Source: VAZQ01 sp045811525 (GTDB lineage Bacteria; Pseudomonadota; Alphaproteobacteria; Rhizobiales; Xanthobacteraceae). Taken from it: a DNA stretch of 64,000 bases. Made by a program: the position numbers and the translations under genes. Below, one piece after another: positions 25,870 to 34,006 of this stretch. Position 1 is the stretch's first letter; every line of letters starts with the position of its first letter. The notes below the pieces were generated by a model, which saw only the letters and a list, made by a program, of their open reading frames with translations, did no database searches and had not been told where the DNA came from. The DNA lies in assembly GCA_045811525.1 (NCBI GenBank), contig JBJMTV010000016.1, forward strand, positions 248,001 through 312,000, read 5' to 3'.

Positions 25870-27027
25870 CTAGCGCGCGAGCTTGCCGCGGAGCCACTGC
25901 ACGATGGTGTTGCGGATCTCGTCCTCGGGCATGCCCGGCGTGCGCCCCATGTGATGGCCCTTGGAATAGATGCGCGCCGCCTTGGGCGAGCCATGCTCCA
26001 TGAGCAGGTAGATGTCGGCGACTGGCGCCTGATCATCGAGCTTGCCGTTGATGCCGAGGATCGGCGCCGAAGGCTTGTCGAGGAGGCCGAGCGTCAGGAG
26101 CGAGAGCTTGGGCGCGGCAGCGAGAAACTCGGCCATCCCCGTCGTGCCCATGGCGCGGCCGCGCGCCTCCAGCAGGCTTGCCGGACCGAACAGATAAGTA
26201 GCGCCGCCGGTGGTGAAGGCGGGCACAAGCCATTCCTCCTGAAAGCCGAAATGGATATTACCGCCGTGGAATACGGCGCCCCTGATACGTTCGGCTTGAG
26301 TGTACGCCAACCGCGCCGCCCAATAGGCGCCGAAGCTTCCGCCCCAGACGCCTACGCGCAAGCCGTCCACATCGCTGCGTTGCGCGAGATGGTCGAGCCA
26401 AGCTGAGAACGTGCGCTCGGCTGCGGGGTCCCCGTAGAGCACCGGATTCTCGCCGGTGCGCGGCATATCGATCGTCAGCGTGGCCATGCCGATCTGATGG
26501 AAGAGCGTGCTGGCGCGTTGGCGATTCTCTTTCCAGCCGTCCACGCCGCCCCAATGCATGACGACCGGCGGACGCGCGAGCCCGGCAGGAAGCTGCAGGT
26601 AGCCAACGAGCGTTTTGCCCTCGAACGGGATCTCGACGACGTGCAGTGCCGGCTCAAAATACTGGGCCGCTTTGCGAAACAGCCGCAGCGAATGCCGATA
26701 GGACTGCATCTTGCCGGGCGAGCTCGGCACCGGGTAGCGGCCGATATGGCAGCATTCGAAGGCCAGGGCATAAAGCTCCGCAAGCTCTTTCGGCGCTGCG
26801 CCCGCCCCGGCGCGAGCGTCCGCTTCTGCCTCATAGTCGAGGCCGGCTCGAGACCAAAGCTGCGCCCAGTGGTCGGGATCGAGGCTGGTGAGCGCATCGA
26901 CAATCCGTTGCGCATCGTCGCGCCGAATGCCCTCGAACGGATTGAGCTGGCCAGCCCGGCGCATGACCTCCTTTTTGACCTCGTCGAGCGAGCGCACCCC
27001 GACGGCTCCGGGACCTGAGATGCTCAT
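25870..27027 (-). CDS. Alpha/beta hydrolase, FrsA/DUF1100-like
   Basis: A 385-residue alpha/beta hydrolase. A helical N-terminal part precedes the core, in which GKTLVGYLQLPAG begins the sheet. VWGGSFGAYWAARLA is the nucleophile elbow with the catalytic Ser. A late GHHMG supplies the likely His. This arrangement is that of FrsA-type or dipeptidyl/ester hydrolases. The gene lies 60 bases after the ATPase of an ABC importer on the same strand with a GAGGAG site, so it is probably in the same operon. It might act on the imported compound, which would then be organic rather than free iron. Confidence 0.75.
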   Translation of the reverse strand: MSISGPGAVGVRSLDEVKKEVMRRAGQLNPFEGIRRDDAQRIVDALTSLDPDHWAQLWSRAGLDYEAEADARAGAGAAPKELAELYALAFECCHIGRYPVPSSPGKMQSYRHSLRLFRKAAQYFEPALHVVEIPFEGKTLVGYLQLPAGLARPPVVMHWGGVDGWKENRQRASTLFHQIGMATLTIDMPRTGENPVLYGDPAAERTFSAWLDHLAQRSDVDGLRVGVWGGSFGAYWAARLAYTQAERIRGAVFHGGNIHFGFQEEWLVPAFTTGGATYLFGPASLLEARGRAMGTTGMAEFLAAAPKLSLLTLGLLDKPSAPILGINGKLDDQAPVADIYLLMEHGSPKAARIYSKGHHMGRTPGMPEDEIRNTIVQWLRGKLAR

Positions 27028-27087
27028 GCAAGGCTCCTCAATACCTGTTCGTTGGCGCGCAACAGCACAGAGCCCTCTGTGCGGACC

Positions 27088-28197
27088 TCAATCCACCGCG
27101 ACATTCTCACGCGCGGGATAGGCCCAGCACAGCGCGGGCGGCAGTACCACATCGATGTGGCTGTTGACCGGATACGTGGTCGTGGTGCCGAGCTCGAGGG
27201 CCTCGAGGCGGCCGCCCAGGACGGCAAGCTCATACACCGTCTGCGTGCCCTGATAGCGGTGTGCGGCGACGCGCGCATCAAAACGGTTTGGCTGAGTTGC
27301 CGAGTTGTTGTCGAGCCGCACGTTTTCCGGCCGGATGGCGACCTTGACGGCTTCACCGGCTTTCACCGCAGCTGCCAGCCAAGCGCTAAGACACTCACCG
27401 GAGACCGTCTCGATTGTGCCGAAGTCACCGCTGCGCTCGCGCACGCGTCCTTCGAGCAGATTAGAGGCCCCGGTAAAGCTCGCGACGAAAAGATCGGCGG
27501 GCTTATTGTAAATTTCGCTCGCCGGGCCCATTTGGCGCAGCCTGCCAGCCCTCATGACACCGATGCGATCGCCCAGCACCACCGCCTCACCCTGATCGTG
27601 CGTCACATAGAGCGCCGTAACGCCGGTACGCTTGATGATGCTGCGGAGGTCATCGCGCAGGCGCAGCCGTAGTTGCGCGTCGAGATTGCTCAGCGGCTCG
27701 TCCAGCAGCAGGATCTGCGGCTGGTACACGAGGCTGCGCGCCAGCGCCACGCGCTGCATCTGCCCGCCGGAGAGCGACACCACTGGCCGCCGCGCATATT
27801 CCGCGAGGCCGACGAGATCCAAGACCTCGGCGACGCACCGGTCGATCTCTGCGCGTCCAAGCTTTCGATGGCGCAGAGGATAATCCACGTTCTGCCGTAC
27901 CGTCATGTGCGGCCATACGGCGTAGGATTGGAACACCATGCCGATGTTGCGCAGCCGCGGCGGCACTTGCACGCGCTCGGCCGGCGCGGACACGAGTTGC
28001 CGACCGATGCTGACGCGACCGGAGGTGGGATGCTCGAGGCCGGCGACGCAACGCAAGGTCGTGGTCTTGCCACAACCCGATGGGCCAAGCAGCACCACGA
28101 TCTCGCCGGCGGCGACCTGAAAGCTCACTTCGTCGACAGCGGCGATGCCGACAAGGAAACTCTTGCTGAGGCGCTCAACCGAGAGATCTGCTGACAC
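27088..28197 (-). CDS. ABC transporter ATP-binding protein, FbpC/PotA-like
   Basis: A 369-residue ATPase of the iron(III)/polyamine/phosphonate importer class. It has Walker A GPSGCGKTTTLR, the Q-loop MVFQSYAVWPHM, signature LSGGQMQRVALAR, Walker B LLLDEPLSNLD and a C-terminal TOBE domain (from about residue 285) that often senses substrate or metal. The start is GTG at 28197. It follows the binding protein gene and works with the fused permease at 29298-31073. Confidence 0.86.
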   Translation of the reverse strand: MSADLSVERLSKSFLVGIAAVDEVSFQVAAGEIVVLLGPSGCGKTTTLRCVAGLEHPTSGRVSIGRQLVSAPAERVQVPPRLRNIGMVFQSYAVWPHMTVRQNVDYPLRHRKLGRAEIDRCVAEVLDLVGLAEYARRPVVSLSGGQMQRVALARSLVYQPQILLLDEPLSNLDAQLRLRLRDDLRSIIKRTGVTALYVTHDQGEAVVLGDRIGVMRAGRLRQMGPASEIYNKPADLFVASFTGASNLLEGRVRERSGDFGTIETVSGECLSAWLAAAVKAGEAVKVAIRPENVRLDNNSATQPNRFDARVAAHRYQGTQTVYELAVLGGRLEALELGTTTTYPVNSHIDVVLPPALCWAYPARENVAVD

Positions 28198-28251
28198 GTC
28201 TATGTTCCAACAGCTTGCCGCACCGGCAGGCAGACGCGTCCGACCATCACC

Positions 28252-29265
28252 TTACTGGCGATAACCGTAGACCTTGTTCCACTCCTCGATCCAGCTGCTG
28301 CGCAAGCTCTCGAACTGCTCGAGCTTGGGGAGCCACACCTTGACGATCTGCGGATCGAAACCCTCAGGCAGCACGGGCGCCTTCTTGAGCGAGGTGAGAT
28401 TGCCCTGCTCCTTGATCATGAAGCTTTGCCCCTCGTCCGACAGGCACCAGTTGAGAAACAGCTTGGCGGCGTTGGGATTGGCGGCGGTCTTGGGAATGCC
28501 CGTGGCGTAAGGCGTTGCTGGGGCTCCTTCCGGAGCAAAGAAAATCTCAACCGGCGCGCCATCACGCTTTTTCGTGAAGATGATGTTGTAGAGCAAGGGT
28601 GCAATCGAGACCTCGCCGCGCACCAATGCGTCGGAGAGCGGTGCTCCGGATGGATAGAGCACCGGCTTGGTTGCGGCCTGTTTCGCCCAGTAATCCTCCC
28701 CCAGCACCTGGCGTTCGAACATCACCCGCGTCCACGTGGTGCCGCCCGAGGGGGCGAACACCTGGCCGATCTGTTTGTTGCCATATTCGGGCTTGGTGAG
28801 ATCCATCCAGGACTTCGGAGGCGTCTTCACCAGCGCCGCGTTATAGGCGATCGACCACACCAAGGTGGCGCGCGGCCAAAGCTTCGGCGAGACCAATGCA
28901 TCGCTGAGGTATTCGCCGGCGTTCGGCGGGGCGTAATCCTGGAACAGATCGGCGAGAGCCAGCATCAACCCACGATCGGAGTGATCGACCACATCGGCGG
29001 AAAGCTTACCGGCGGCGGCTTCCGTCTTCACCCGCGTGATCAGCTGCCCGCCGGGCGCGCGAACCATTTCGATCTTCACGAAGGGAAAGCGCTTGTTGAA
29101 GGCCTTGATCACCTCCTGCTCGACCTCGGCGAAATTGGCCGTGTAGTAGACGAGCCGTCCTTCTTTGCGGGCGGCATCGATGAGCTCGGGCGGACCGAAG
29201 CTCTGCGCCGCTGCCGGCGCCACCATCGCCAACGCGAGGCCAAGTGCAGTCAGGGAAGACTTCAT
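28252..29265 (-). CDS. ABC transporter substrate-binding protein, FbpA/PotD-like (extracellular solute-binding family 1)
   Basis: A 337-residue periplasmic protein with a signal peptide ending AAAQS near residue 21. It belongs to the family 1 type used for Fe(III), phosphonates or polyamines: LIDAARKEGRLVYYTANFAEVEQE, then TWTRVMFERQVLGEDYWAK, then GIPKTAANPNAAKLFLNWCLS. The tyrosine pair of classical FbpA near residues 195-196 is not clear here, so free iron is not certain. A longer open frame upstream of 29265 only reads through the permease gene and is not coding. GGAG lies about 11 bases before the ATG. Confidence 0.83.
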   Translation of the reverse strand: MKSSLTALGLALAMVAPAAAQSFGPPELIDAARKEGRLVYYTANFAEVEQEVIKAFNKRFPFVKIEMVRAPGGQLITRVKTEAAAGKLSADVVDHSDRGLMLALADLFQDYAPPNAGEYLSDALVSPKLWPRATLVWSIAYNAALVKTPPKSWMDLTKPEYGNKQIGQVFAPSGGTTWTRVMFERQVLGEDYWAKQAATKPVLYPSGAPLSDALVRGEVSIAPLLYNIIFTKKRDGAPVEIFFAPEGAPATPYATGIPKTAANPNAAKLFLNWCLSDEGQSFMIKEQGNLTSLKKAPVLPEGFDPQIVKVWLPKLEQFESLRSSWIEEWNKVYGYRQ

Positions 29266-29297
29266 GATTGCTGCGTCTCCTAAAGCCGTGGTGCGTC

Positions 29298-31073
29298 TCA
29301 TTTCCCGGACGTGGCGACGCTTTCGTTGGCGCGCCCGCTGGAAAGCCAGTTGCCGAATCCTATGAGGACCGCGAGCAGTGCAGTCTGAACGAGGCTGAAC
29401 GCCGCGGTCTTGCCGACATTGCCGCCCTCGTAATAATCGAGCAGCAGCACGGCCATGACCATCGTATTGCTGGTGTAGAGAAAGAGCGAGGAGCCCAGCT
29501 CCCGGATCGCCAGAATGAACAGGAGCGTGATGGCAGCGACGGTGCCGGGCCGCGCCAGCGGCAGGACGATAGTGCGGACAGTACCGAGGAGAGTCTTGCC
29601 GCACATCCACGCCGCCTCCTCGAGCTCCTTGTGGATCTGCAGGAATGACGTCGAGAGAGACTTCACGGTGTCCGGCAGGAAGCGCGCAATGAAGGCGAGT
29701 GCGAGGATCCAGATGGTCCCATAAAGCCCGCCCGGCAAGCCGATCCAGGCCCACAGATAGGCGACGCCGATCACCAGACCAGGGATAGCCACCGGCAGGG
29801 TGGCGATGAGGTCTATGCTGCGACGGCCAGGCGCGCGGCTGCGGTGCACGGTATAGCCGATCGCGAAAGCCAGGACACTTCCGAGCAGTGCGGTGATGAC
29901 GCCGACCTCGAGCGTATTCCAGATCGAGCGCATGGTGAGCGGATTGTCGAAGATGCTCGCGAAGTGCACGAGCGAGTAGTGGCGCAGCTCGAACAGGCTC
30001 GCCGCAGTGGGAATGAACAGGAACCGTCGGAAGGCGGCGATGATCAACGCCAGCAGCGGCAGCACCACGACGATGAACAGGTACACGAGGGCAAGGCCAA
30101 AGGTGAGCCACCGCCAATGACCGAGCTGGAGCGCCGTTGGCCGGAACGCCTTGCCGGCAACCGTCGTGAAGCTCTTACCGGCAAGCACGAATTGCTGCAG
30201 CAGCACGAGCCCGCCAGTCACAACCATCAGCACGATCGCGACCGCTGCGGCCGTATTGTAGAGCGGAGGGCTCCAGTTCGTGAGCGTGAAGATATACGTG
30301 GTGAGCACCGGCAGATTGGCTGGAGCTCCGAGCACCGCCGGGATGCCGTAGGTGCCGAGCATCACCACGAACGAGAGAAGCATTCCGGAGATGATGGCGG
30401 GGGCAATCAGCGGAAATGTGACGGTGAAGATCGTGCGCAGCGGGCCTACGCCCGAGATCTCGGCCGCTTCCTCGAGGCTTGGATCCATGTTGCGCAAGGC
30501 TGACGCGGTGAACATGTACACGTAGGGCGCGTAATACATTCCGAACACCAGGATCAGCCCGGCCATCGAGTAAAGGTCGATCCGCCAATCGACGCCGCTC
30601 CACTTGAGCAATGTGTTGATCAGCCCAGACTTGGGCGAGCCGAGGATGGACCAGGCGACACCGGCGACCAGCGGCGGAACGAAGAGCGGCACCAGGCTGG
30701 CGCCGCCGATGAAACGTTTGCCCGGCGTGTTCGTGCGAACGACAATCCAGGAGAACGAGACTCCGATGACGACCGCGAGCGCCGTGCCACCGGCGCAGGC
30801 GATGAGCGAGTTCATCAGCGCGTGCAGCACGTTCGGGTTGCTGAGCACGACCACGAAGTTTGCGATCGAGAGATTGAATATGCCGAAGCCATCCACCACC
30901 GGATTGGTGTTGGTGAGCGCTCCGAGAAGGAGCATGGCCACGGGGTAAAGAACAAGAAACGCGAGCACGAGCATGAGCGCGGCCGACCAGAGCTGCGCCA
31001 GCACGCCGCGCAAGTGCCGGTCTCTGAGGCGGCCGGCCTCGTGTACGCCCAATGTGGCGGTTTCCGCCGTCAC
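29298..31073 (-). CDS. ABC transporter permease with two fused membrane domains, FbpB-like
   Basis: A 591-residue inner-membrane protein made of two BPD_transp_1 domains in tandem. There are about six membrane helices in each half, and EAA loops near EEAAEISGVGPLRTIFTVTF and EEAAWMCGKTLLGTVRTIVL. This fused layout is that of the FbpB/CysW-like permeases of iron and organic-ion importers. It is first in a four-gene minus-strand operon: permease, binding protein, ATPase, hydrolase. The start is GTG with a short AGG site. Confidence 0.86.
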   Translation of the reverse strand: MTAETATLGVHEAGRLRDRHLRGVLAQLWSAALMLVLAFLVLYPVAMLLLGALTNTNPVVDGFGIFNLSIANFVVVLSNPNVLHALMNSLIACAGGTALAVVIGVSFSWIVVRTNTPGKRFIGGASLVPLFVPPLVAGVAWSILGSPKSGLINTLLKWSGVDWRIDLYSMAGLILVFGMYYAPYVYMFTASALRNMDPSLEEAAEISGVGPLRTIFTVTFPLIAPAIISGMLLSFVVMLGTYGIPAVLGAPANLPVLTTYIFTLTNWSPPLYNTAAAVAIVLMVVTGGLVLLQQFVLAGKSFTTVAGKAFRPTALQLGHWRWLTFGLALVYLFIVVVLPLLALIIAAFRRFLFIPTAASLFELRHYSLVHFASIFDNPLTMRSIWNTLEVGVITALLGSVLAFAIGYTVHRSRAPGRRSIDLIATLPVAIPGLVIGVAYLWAWIGLPGGLYGTIWILALAFIARFLPDTVKSLSTSFLQIHKELEEAAWMCGKTLLGTVRTIVLPLARPGTVAAITLLFILAIRELGSSLFLYTSNTMVMAVLLLDYYEGGNVGKTAAFSLVQTALLAVLIGFGNWLSSGRANESVATSGK

Positions 31074-31176
31074 ACCTGTTCCCTGCTCTGCGCCGCCAGA
31101 GTAGGCCTAACACGGAGGTCGCGCGCGGGGCAAAGGCGAGTGTGCCGCACGCGCATGTGTGACGGCGAGCTGCATT

Positions 31177-31275
31177 GCGTAGGGCGGGTTTAGGCGCGCG
31201 CTGGCGCCGCAACCCGCCGCTGCAGTTCAAATGGAAAGGTGGCGCATTACGCTTCGCTACTGATTGGCCCTACGG
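31177..31275. repeat. REP-type palindromic repeat, copy A
   Basis: A 99-base element beginning GCGTAGGGCGGGTT and ending GGCCCTACGGC. The ends are inverted copies (GTAGGGC / GCCCTAC), and inner blocks TAGGCGCGCG and AACCCGCCGC form a second stem. A second copy starts 129 bases downstream in the same orientation with about 85 percent identity by eye. Confidence 0.8.
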
Positions 31276-31305
31276 CAGCGTTGTTGACCGAGAATTGATG
31301 CGCTT

Positions 31306-31403
31306 GCGTAGGGCGGGTTAGGCGCGCGCTTGCGCCGTAACCCGCCGCTCCGGTTCAAGTCGAAAGGTGGCGGATTACGCGTTCGCTAATCTGCCCTACG
31401 CCG
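31306..31403. repeat. REP-type palindromic repeat, copy B
   Basis: This second copy starts GCGTAGGGCGGGTTAGG and ends CTGCCCTACGCC, with the same internal order as copy A (CGCCGTAACCCGCCGC, then GGTTCAAGTCGAAAGGTGGC). It overlaps the last 16 codons of the PAP2 phosphatase gene, whose stop lies inside it. Confidence 0.8.
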
Positions 31404-32080
31404 TTGGACATTGGCGTTCGCGGCCAGCGGTAGAGCATACCATGGGTGACCCAGATCAGCAGGAAAGTGACGAGGCCCGCGAACACCACGTCGGTGAAGA
31501 AATGCGCGCCGGCGGCCATGCGCAGCAAGCCCACCGCGGCGCCCAAGCTCAGCGCGCCCAGTGTGGCGATCACCCGCCAGGGCGCAGGCACCAGCATAGC
31601 CGGCGCCAGTGTCCAGAAGGCGCCGGAGGGCTCCCCGGCGACGAATGAGCAATTCTTGGGACAGCTGCCGCGCGGATCCCACCATGCCCGGAATTCATCG
31701 GTGCCGCCGAACTGGCTGACATCTATGGGGCGTGGTCGGCCCCAATGATCCTTCAGCACCAGGTTGGTGAGCACTCCGGGCCCAAGTGCGAGGGTGGCGA
31801 TCATGAGCACGGCGGCACGCGCAGGAATAAGCGCTCGCTGGCCTGGGCGCAGCAGCTTGAGCCCCAATGCCACGAACCCTGGCAGGGCCAAAAGCGCGAT
31901 CAGCCAGGTGACGCCATCGCGCAGGCGCAGGTACAAGGGATCATAACTGCGCCAGAAGCCGCCATGATCGGCATCGAAGAATGGCGCGACCAGCCGCAGA
32001 TCAAGCTCGGGCCAGAGCCCGAATACCACCCCGACCACCACGGCAACGGCAAGCGCGATCATGAGGCCGGTTCGGTTCAT
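31355..32080 (-). CDS. PAP2-family phosphatase (lipid phosphatase-like)
   Basis: A 241-residue integral membrane phosphatase with about six hydrophobic segments. The three PAP2 signature parts are present: KDHWGRPRP, then CSFVAGEPSGAF (a PSGx variant of PSGH with Ala instead of His), then RMAAGAHFFTDVV with the catalytic His and Asp. The related LpxE/LpxF and PgpB enzymes dephosphorylate lipid A or undecaprenyl/phosphatidylglycerol phosphates. The loss of the PSGH His is worth noting. The last 16 codons run through a REP element, so the C-terminal tail (GVGQISERVIRHLST) is repeat-derived. ATG 32080 is preferred over an upstream TTG. Confidence 0.8.
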   Translation of the reverse strand: MNRTGLMIALAVAVVVGVVFGLWPELDLRLVAPFFDADHGGFWRSYDPLYLRLRDGVTWLIALLALPGFVALGLKLLRPGQRALIPARAAVLMIATLALGPGVLTNLVLKDHWGRPRPIDVSQFGGTDEFRAWWDPRGSCPKNCSFVAGEPSGAFWTLAPAMLVPAPWRVIATLGALSLGAAVGLLRMAAGAHFFTDVVFAGLVTFLLIWVTHGMLYRWPRTPMSNGVGQISERVIRHLST

Positions 32081-32148
32081 GCAGCGGGTCCGGGCAGCGC
32101 CAGCCGCCATCGGCGGCGGACAACTGGTGCTCAAGCCTTAAGGCAAGC

Positions 32149-32313
32149 CTACTGCGGTCTCGGGGCTTGCTGACGGCATGCCTGCGGGTCGCCCGCAGAC
32201 CACCACCAGTCCCCGCACTTGTCGCAGCCCGCGAGAAGACCGCCAAGCAGAAGGAGACAAGCCGCGCGACGCGCGCACGCGCCCCACCGGGTCGCCGCAA
32301 TTTTCGCTCGCAT
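32149..32313 (-). CDS. Small putative lipoprotein
   Basis: A 54-residue protein. It has a basic N-terminus, a Leu/Gly-rich hydrophobic core and a lipobox LLAGC, followed by CDKCGDWWWS and a Cys in the C-terminal part (ACRQQAP). The lipidated Cys plus two further cysteines and a Trp cluster resemble short uncharacterised lipoproteins of Bradyrhizobium-like genomes. Two or three upstream in-frame Met codons (to 32349) are alternative starts and I see no clear ribosome binding site. No function is known. Confidence 0.5.
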   Translation of the reverse strand: MRAKIAATRWGACARRAACLLLLGGLLAGCDKCGDWWWSAGDPQACRQQAPRPQ

Positions 32314-32435
32314 TTTCGTGCACACCGGTTGAGGCATCTTCCTCTGCATATCCCAATGCATTTGCGGCAACCATGTGGTGGAGACGTAGTGGAGAAGAGC
32401 CGGTCTTCTCCGCCCCGCATCACGCTCGTGGAGCC

Positions 32436-33677
32436 TCAATCCGTCGCAGCCATGGCGCGCAGGGCCAGACGCTCACGCGCCGAAAGCTTCTCGGTGGCAC
32501 TCTTGAGCTGACCGCAGGCGGCGAGGATGTCTCGTCCGCGCGGCGTCCGCACCGGCGAGGCATAACCGGCGTTGAAAATGACCTCTGAGAACTTCTCGAT
32601 CTGCTCCCAGTCCGAGCATTCGTAACGTGTGCCGGGCCAGGGATTGAACGGGATGAGATTGATCTTCGCCGGTATGCCCTTGAGCAGGCGGACCAGCTCC
32701 TTGGCGTCAGCGAGCGAGTCGTTGAGCCCCTTAAGCATGACATATTCGAAGGTGATGCGGCGCGCGTTGGACAGTCCGGGATAGGCGCGGCAGGCGGCGA
32801 GCAGAGTCGCGATCGGGTATTTGCGGTTGAGCGGCACGAGCTCATTCCTCAGCTCGTCACGCACGGCATGCAGCGATACTGCGAGCATGCAGCCAATCTC
32901 GCTGCCCGCGCGCGCGATGTTCGGCACCACACCGGAAGTGGACAGCGTGATGCGGCGCTTCGAAACCGCGATGCCGTCCCCGTCAGCGACGACGAGCAAG
33001 GCATCGCGCACTGCCTCGAAGTTATAAAGCGGCTCACCCATGCCCATCATGACGATGTTCGACACCAGACGTTCGCCGGCGGTCGGCAGCCCCTCGGCAG
33101 AGGCCCGCGCGCGGCCGAGCCAATCGCCCAGTCGGTCGCGGGCAACCATGATCTGCCCGACGATCTCGCCGGCGGTGAGATTGCGCACCAGACGTTGAGT
33201 GCCGGTATGGCAGAACGAGCAGGTCAGGGTGCAGCCCACCTGACTGGAGACGCACAGGGTGCCGCGATCGGCCTCCGGGATGTAGACACACTCCACCTCG
33301 TGGCCAGCGCCGCCCCGGCCCTGCCCCGGCAGCCGCAGCAGCCACTTGCGCGTGCCATCGAGGGAAACCTGCTCGGTCACCAGCTCCGGCCGCTCCAAGG
33401 AGAAGCGCTCGTGCAACGTGGCGCGCAGCTCCTTGGACATGCTGCTCATGTCCTCGAAGCCGGTGGCGCCACGCACATAGATCCAGTGCCAGAGTTGCTG
33501 CAGGCGCATGCGACGCTGTGCCGGCGGCACGCCGACCTCGGCGAGCGCCCCGTCGAGCTCGCGGCGCGAAAGCCCGGCGAGCGATGGCTTCGCCGGCCGG
33601 CTATAGCGCTCGAGCGGCATCTTCTCGATGGCGGCGGCGACATTGCCCGCAGGAGCTGCAGAAGCTGAAACAGACAT
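32436..33677 (-). CDS. rlmN: 23S rRNA (adenine(2503)-C(2))-methyltransferase (dual-specificity RlmN)
   Basis: A radical SAM enzyme that methylates A2503 of 23S rRNA and A37 of some tRNAs, affecting fidelity. The N-terminal helical domain (QQLWHWIYVRGATGFEDM) and GTLCVSSQVGCTLTCSFCHTG, with the CxxxCxxC cluster, are present. MGMGEPLYNFE follows, and the catalytic C-terminal Cys is in LAACGQLKS. The frame extends to an ATG at 33716. The start at 33677 gives 413 residues, close to family length. Neither has a clear ribosome binding site. The gene is divergent from the binding-protein gene at 34007. Confidence 0.94.
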   Translation of the reverse strand: MSVSASAAPAGNVAAAIEKMPLERYSRPAKPSLAGLSRRELDGALAEVGVPPAQRRMRLQQLWHWIYVRGATGFEDMSSMSKELRATLHERFSLERPELVTEQVSLDGTRKWLLRLPGQGRGGAGHEVECVYIPEADRGTLCVSSQVGCTLTCSFCHTGTQRLVRNLTAGEIVGQIMVARDRLGDWLGRARASAEGLPTAGERLVSNIVMMGMGEPLYNFEAVRDALLVVADGDGIAVSKRRITLSTSGVVPNIARAGSEIGCMLAVSLHAVRDELRNELVPLNRKYPIATLLAACRAYPGLSNARRITFEYVMLKGLNDSLADAKELVRLLKGIPAKINLIPFNPWPGTRYECSDWEQIEKFSEVIFNAGYASPVRTPRGRDILAACGQLKSATEKLSARERLALRAMAATD

Positions 33678-34006
33678 GAACGCTGCGAAACCCCGGGCGG
33701 AACAGTTTGACTTCATAGCATAGATGGGGTCGCGGCGGTCCGATGGTAGGCGCTCGCGGACCTTGGCGTGAGGCCGTCTGCGCGAGAGCTACCCCGCGAC
33801 AGAGGCTTGCCCGCGACCGCCGTGCCGACGTATGTGCTATCCTGCGCCCAGCCAATGTGGCGCCTGGTGCGGGCAAAATCCCGAGCACGAATCCGGGTCA
33901 AGAGTCCGAGGCAAGCTTTCGGGGCAAAAGTTCGAGGCCAAAGAGTTCGAGGCCCAGAGTCCGGGCCCTTCAGCAAAAAGGACAGCGCGGCGCGCGGGAG
34001 TGGCAG
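33678..34006. other. Intergenic region upstream of rlmN and of the Leu/Ile/Val-type binding protein
   Basis: About 330 bases without a convincing gene. Near 33895-33975 it holds short imperfect direct repeats of the form AGTCCGAGG / AGTTCGAGG. A GGGAGTGGCAG ribosome binding site lies just before the ATG at 34007. The divergent promoters of both genes must lie here. Confidence 0.5.

Noticed and set aside
28252..30117. A 621-codon frame suggesting a fused protein
   Set aside because: Only the part from 29265 is a binding protein. The upstream part reads out of frame through the fused permease gene, which has its own intact reading frame.
33768..34006. Short frames upstream of the binding-protein gene (33768-34010, 33832-34293)
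   Set aside because: They lack family features and ribosome binding sites, and overlap the start of a clear exported protein gene.
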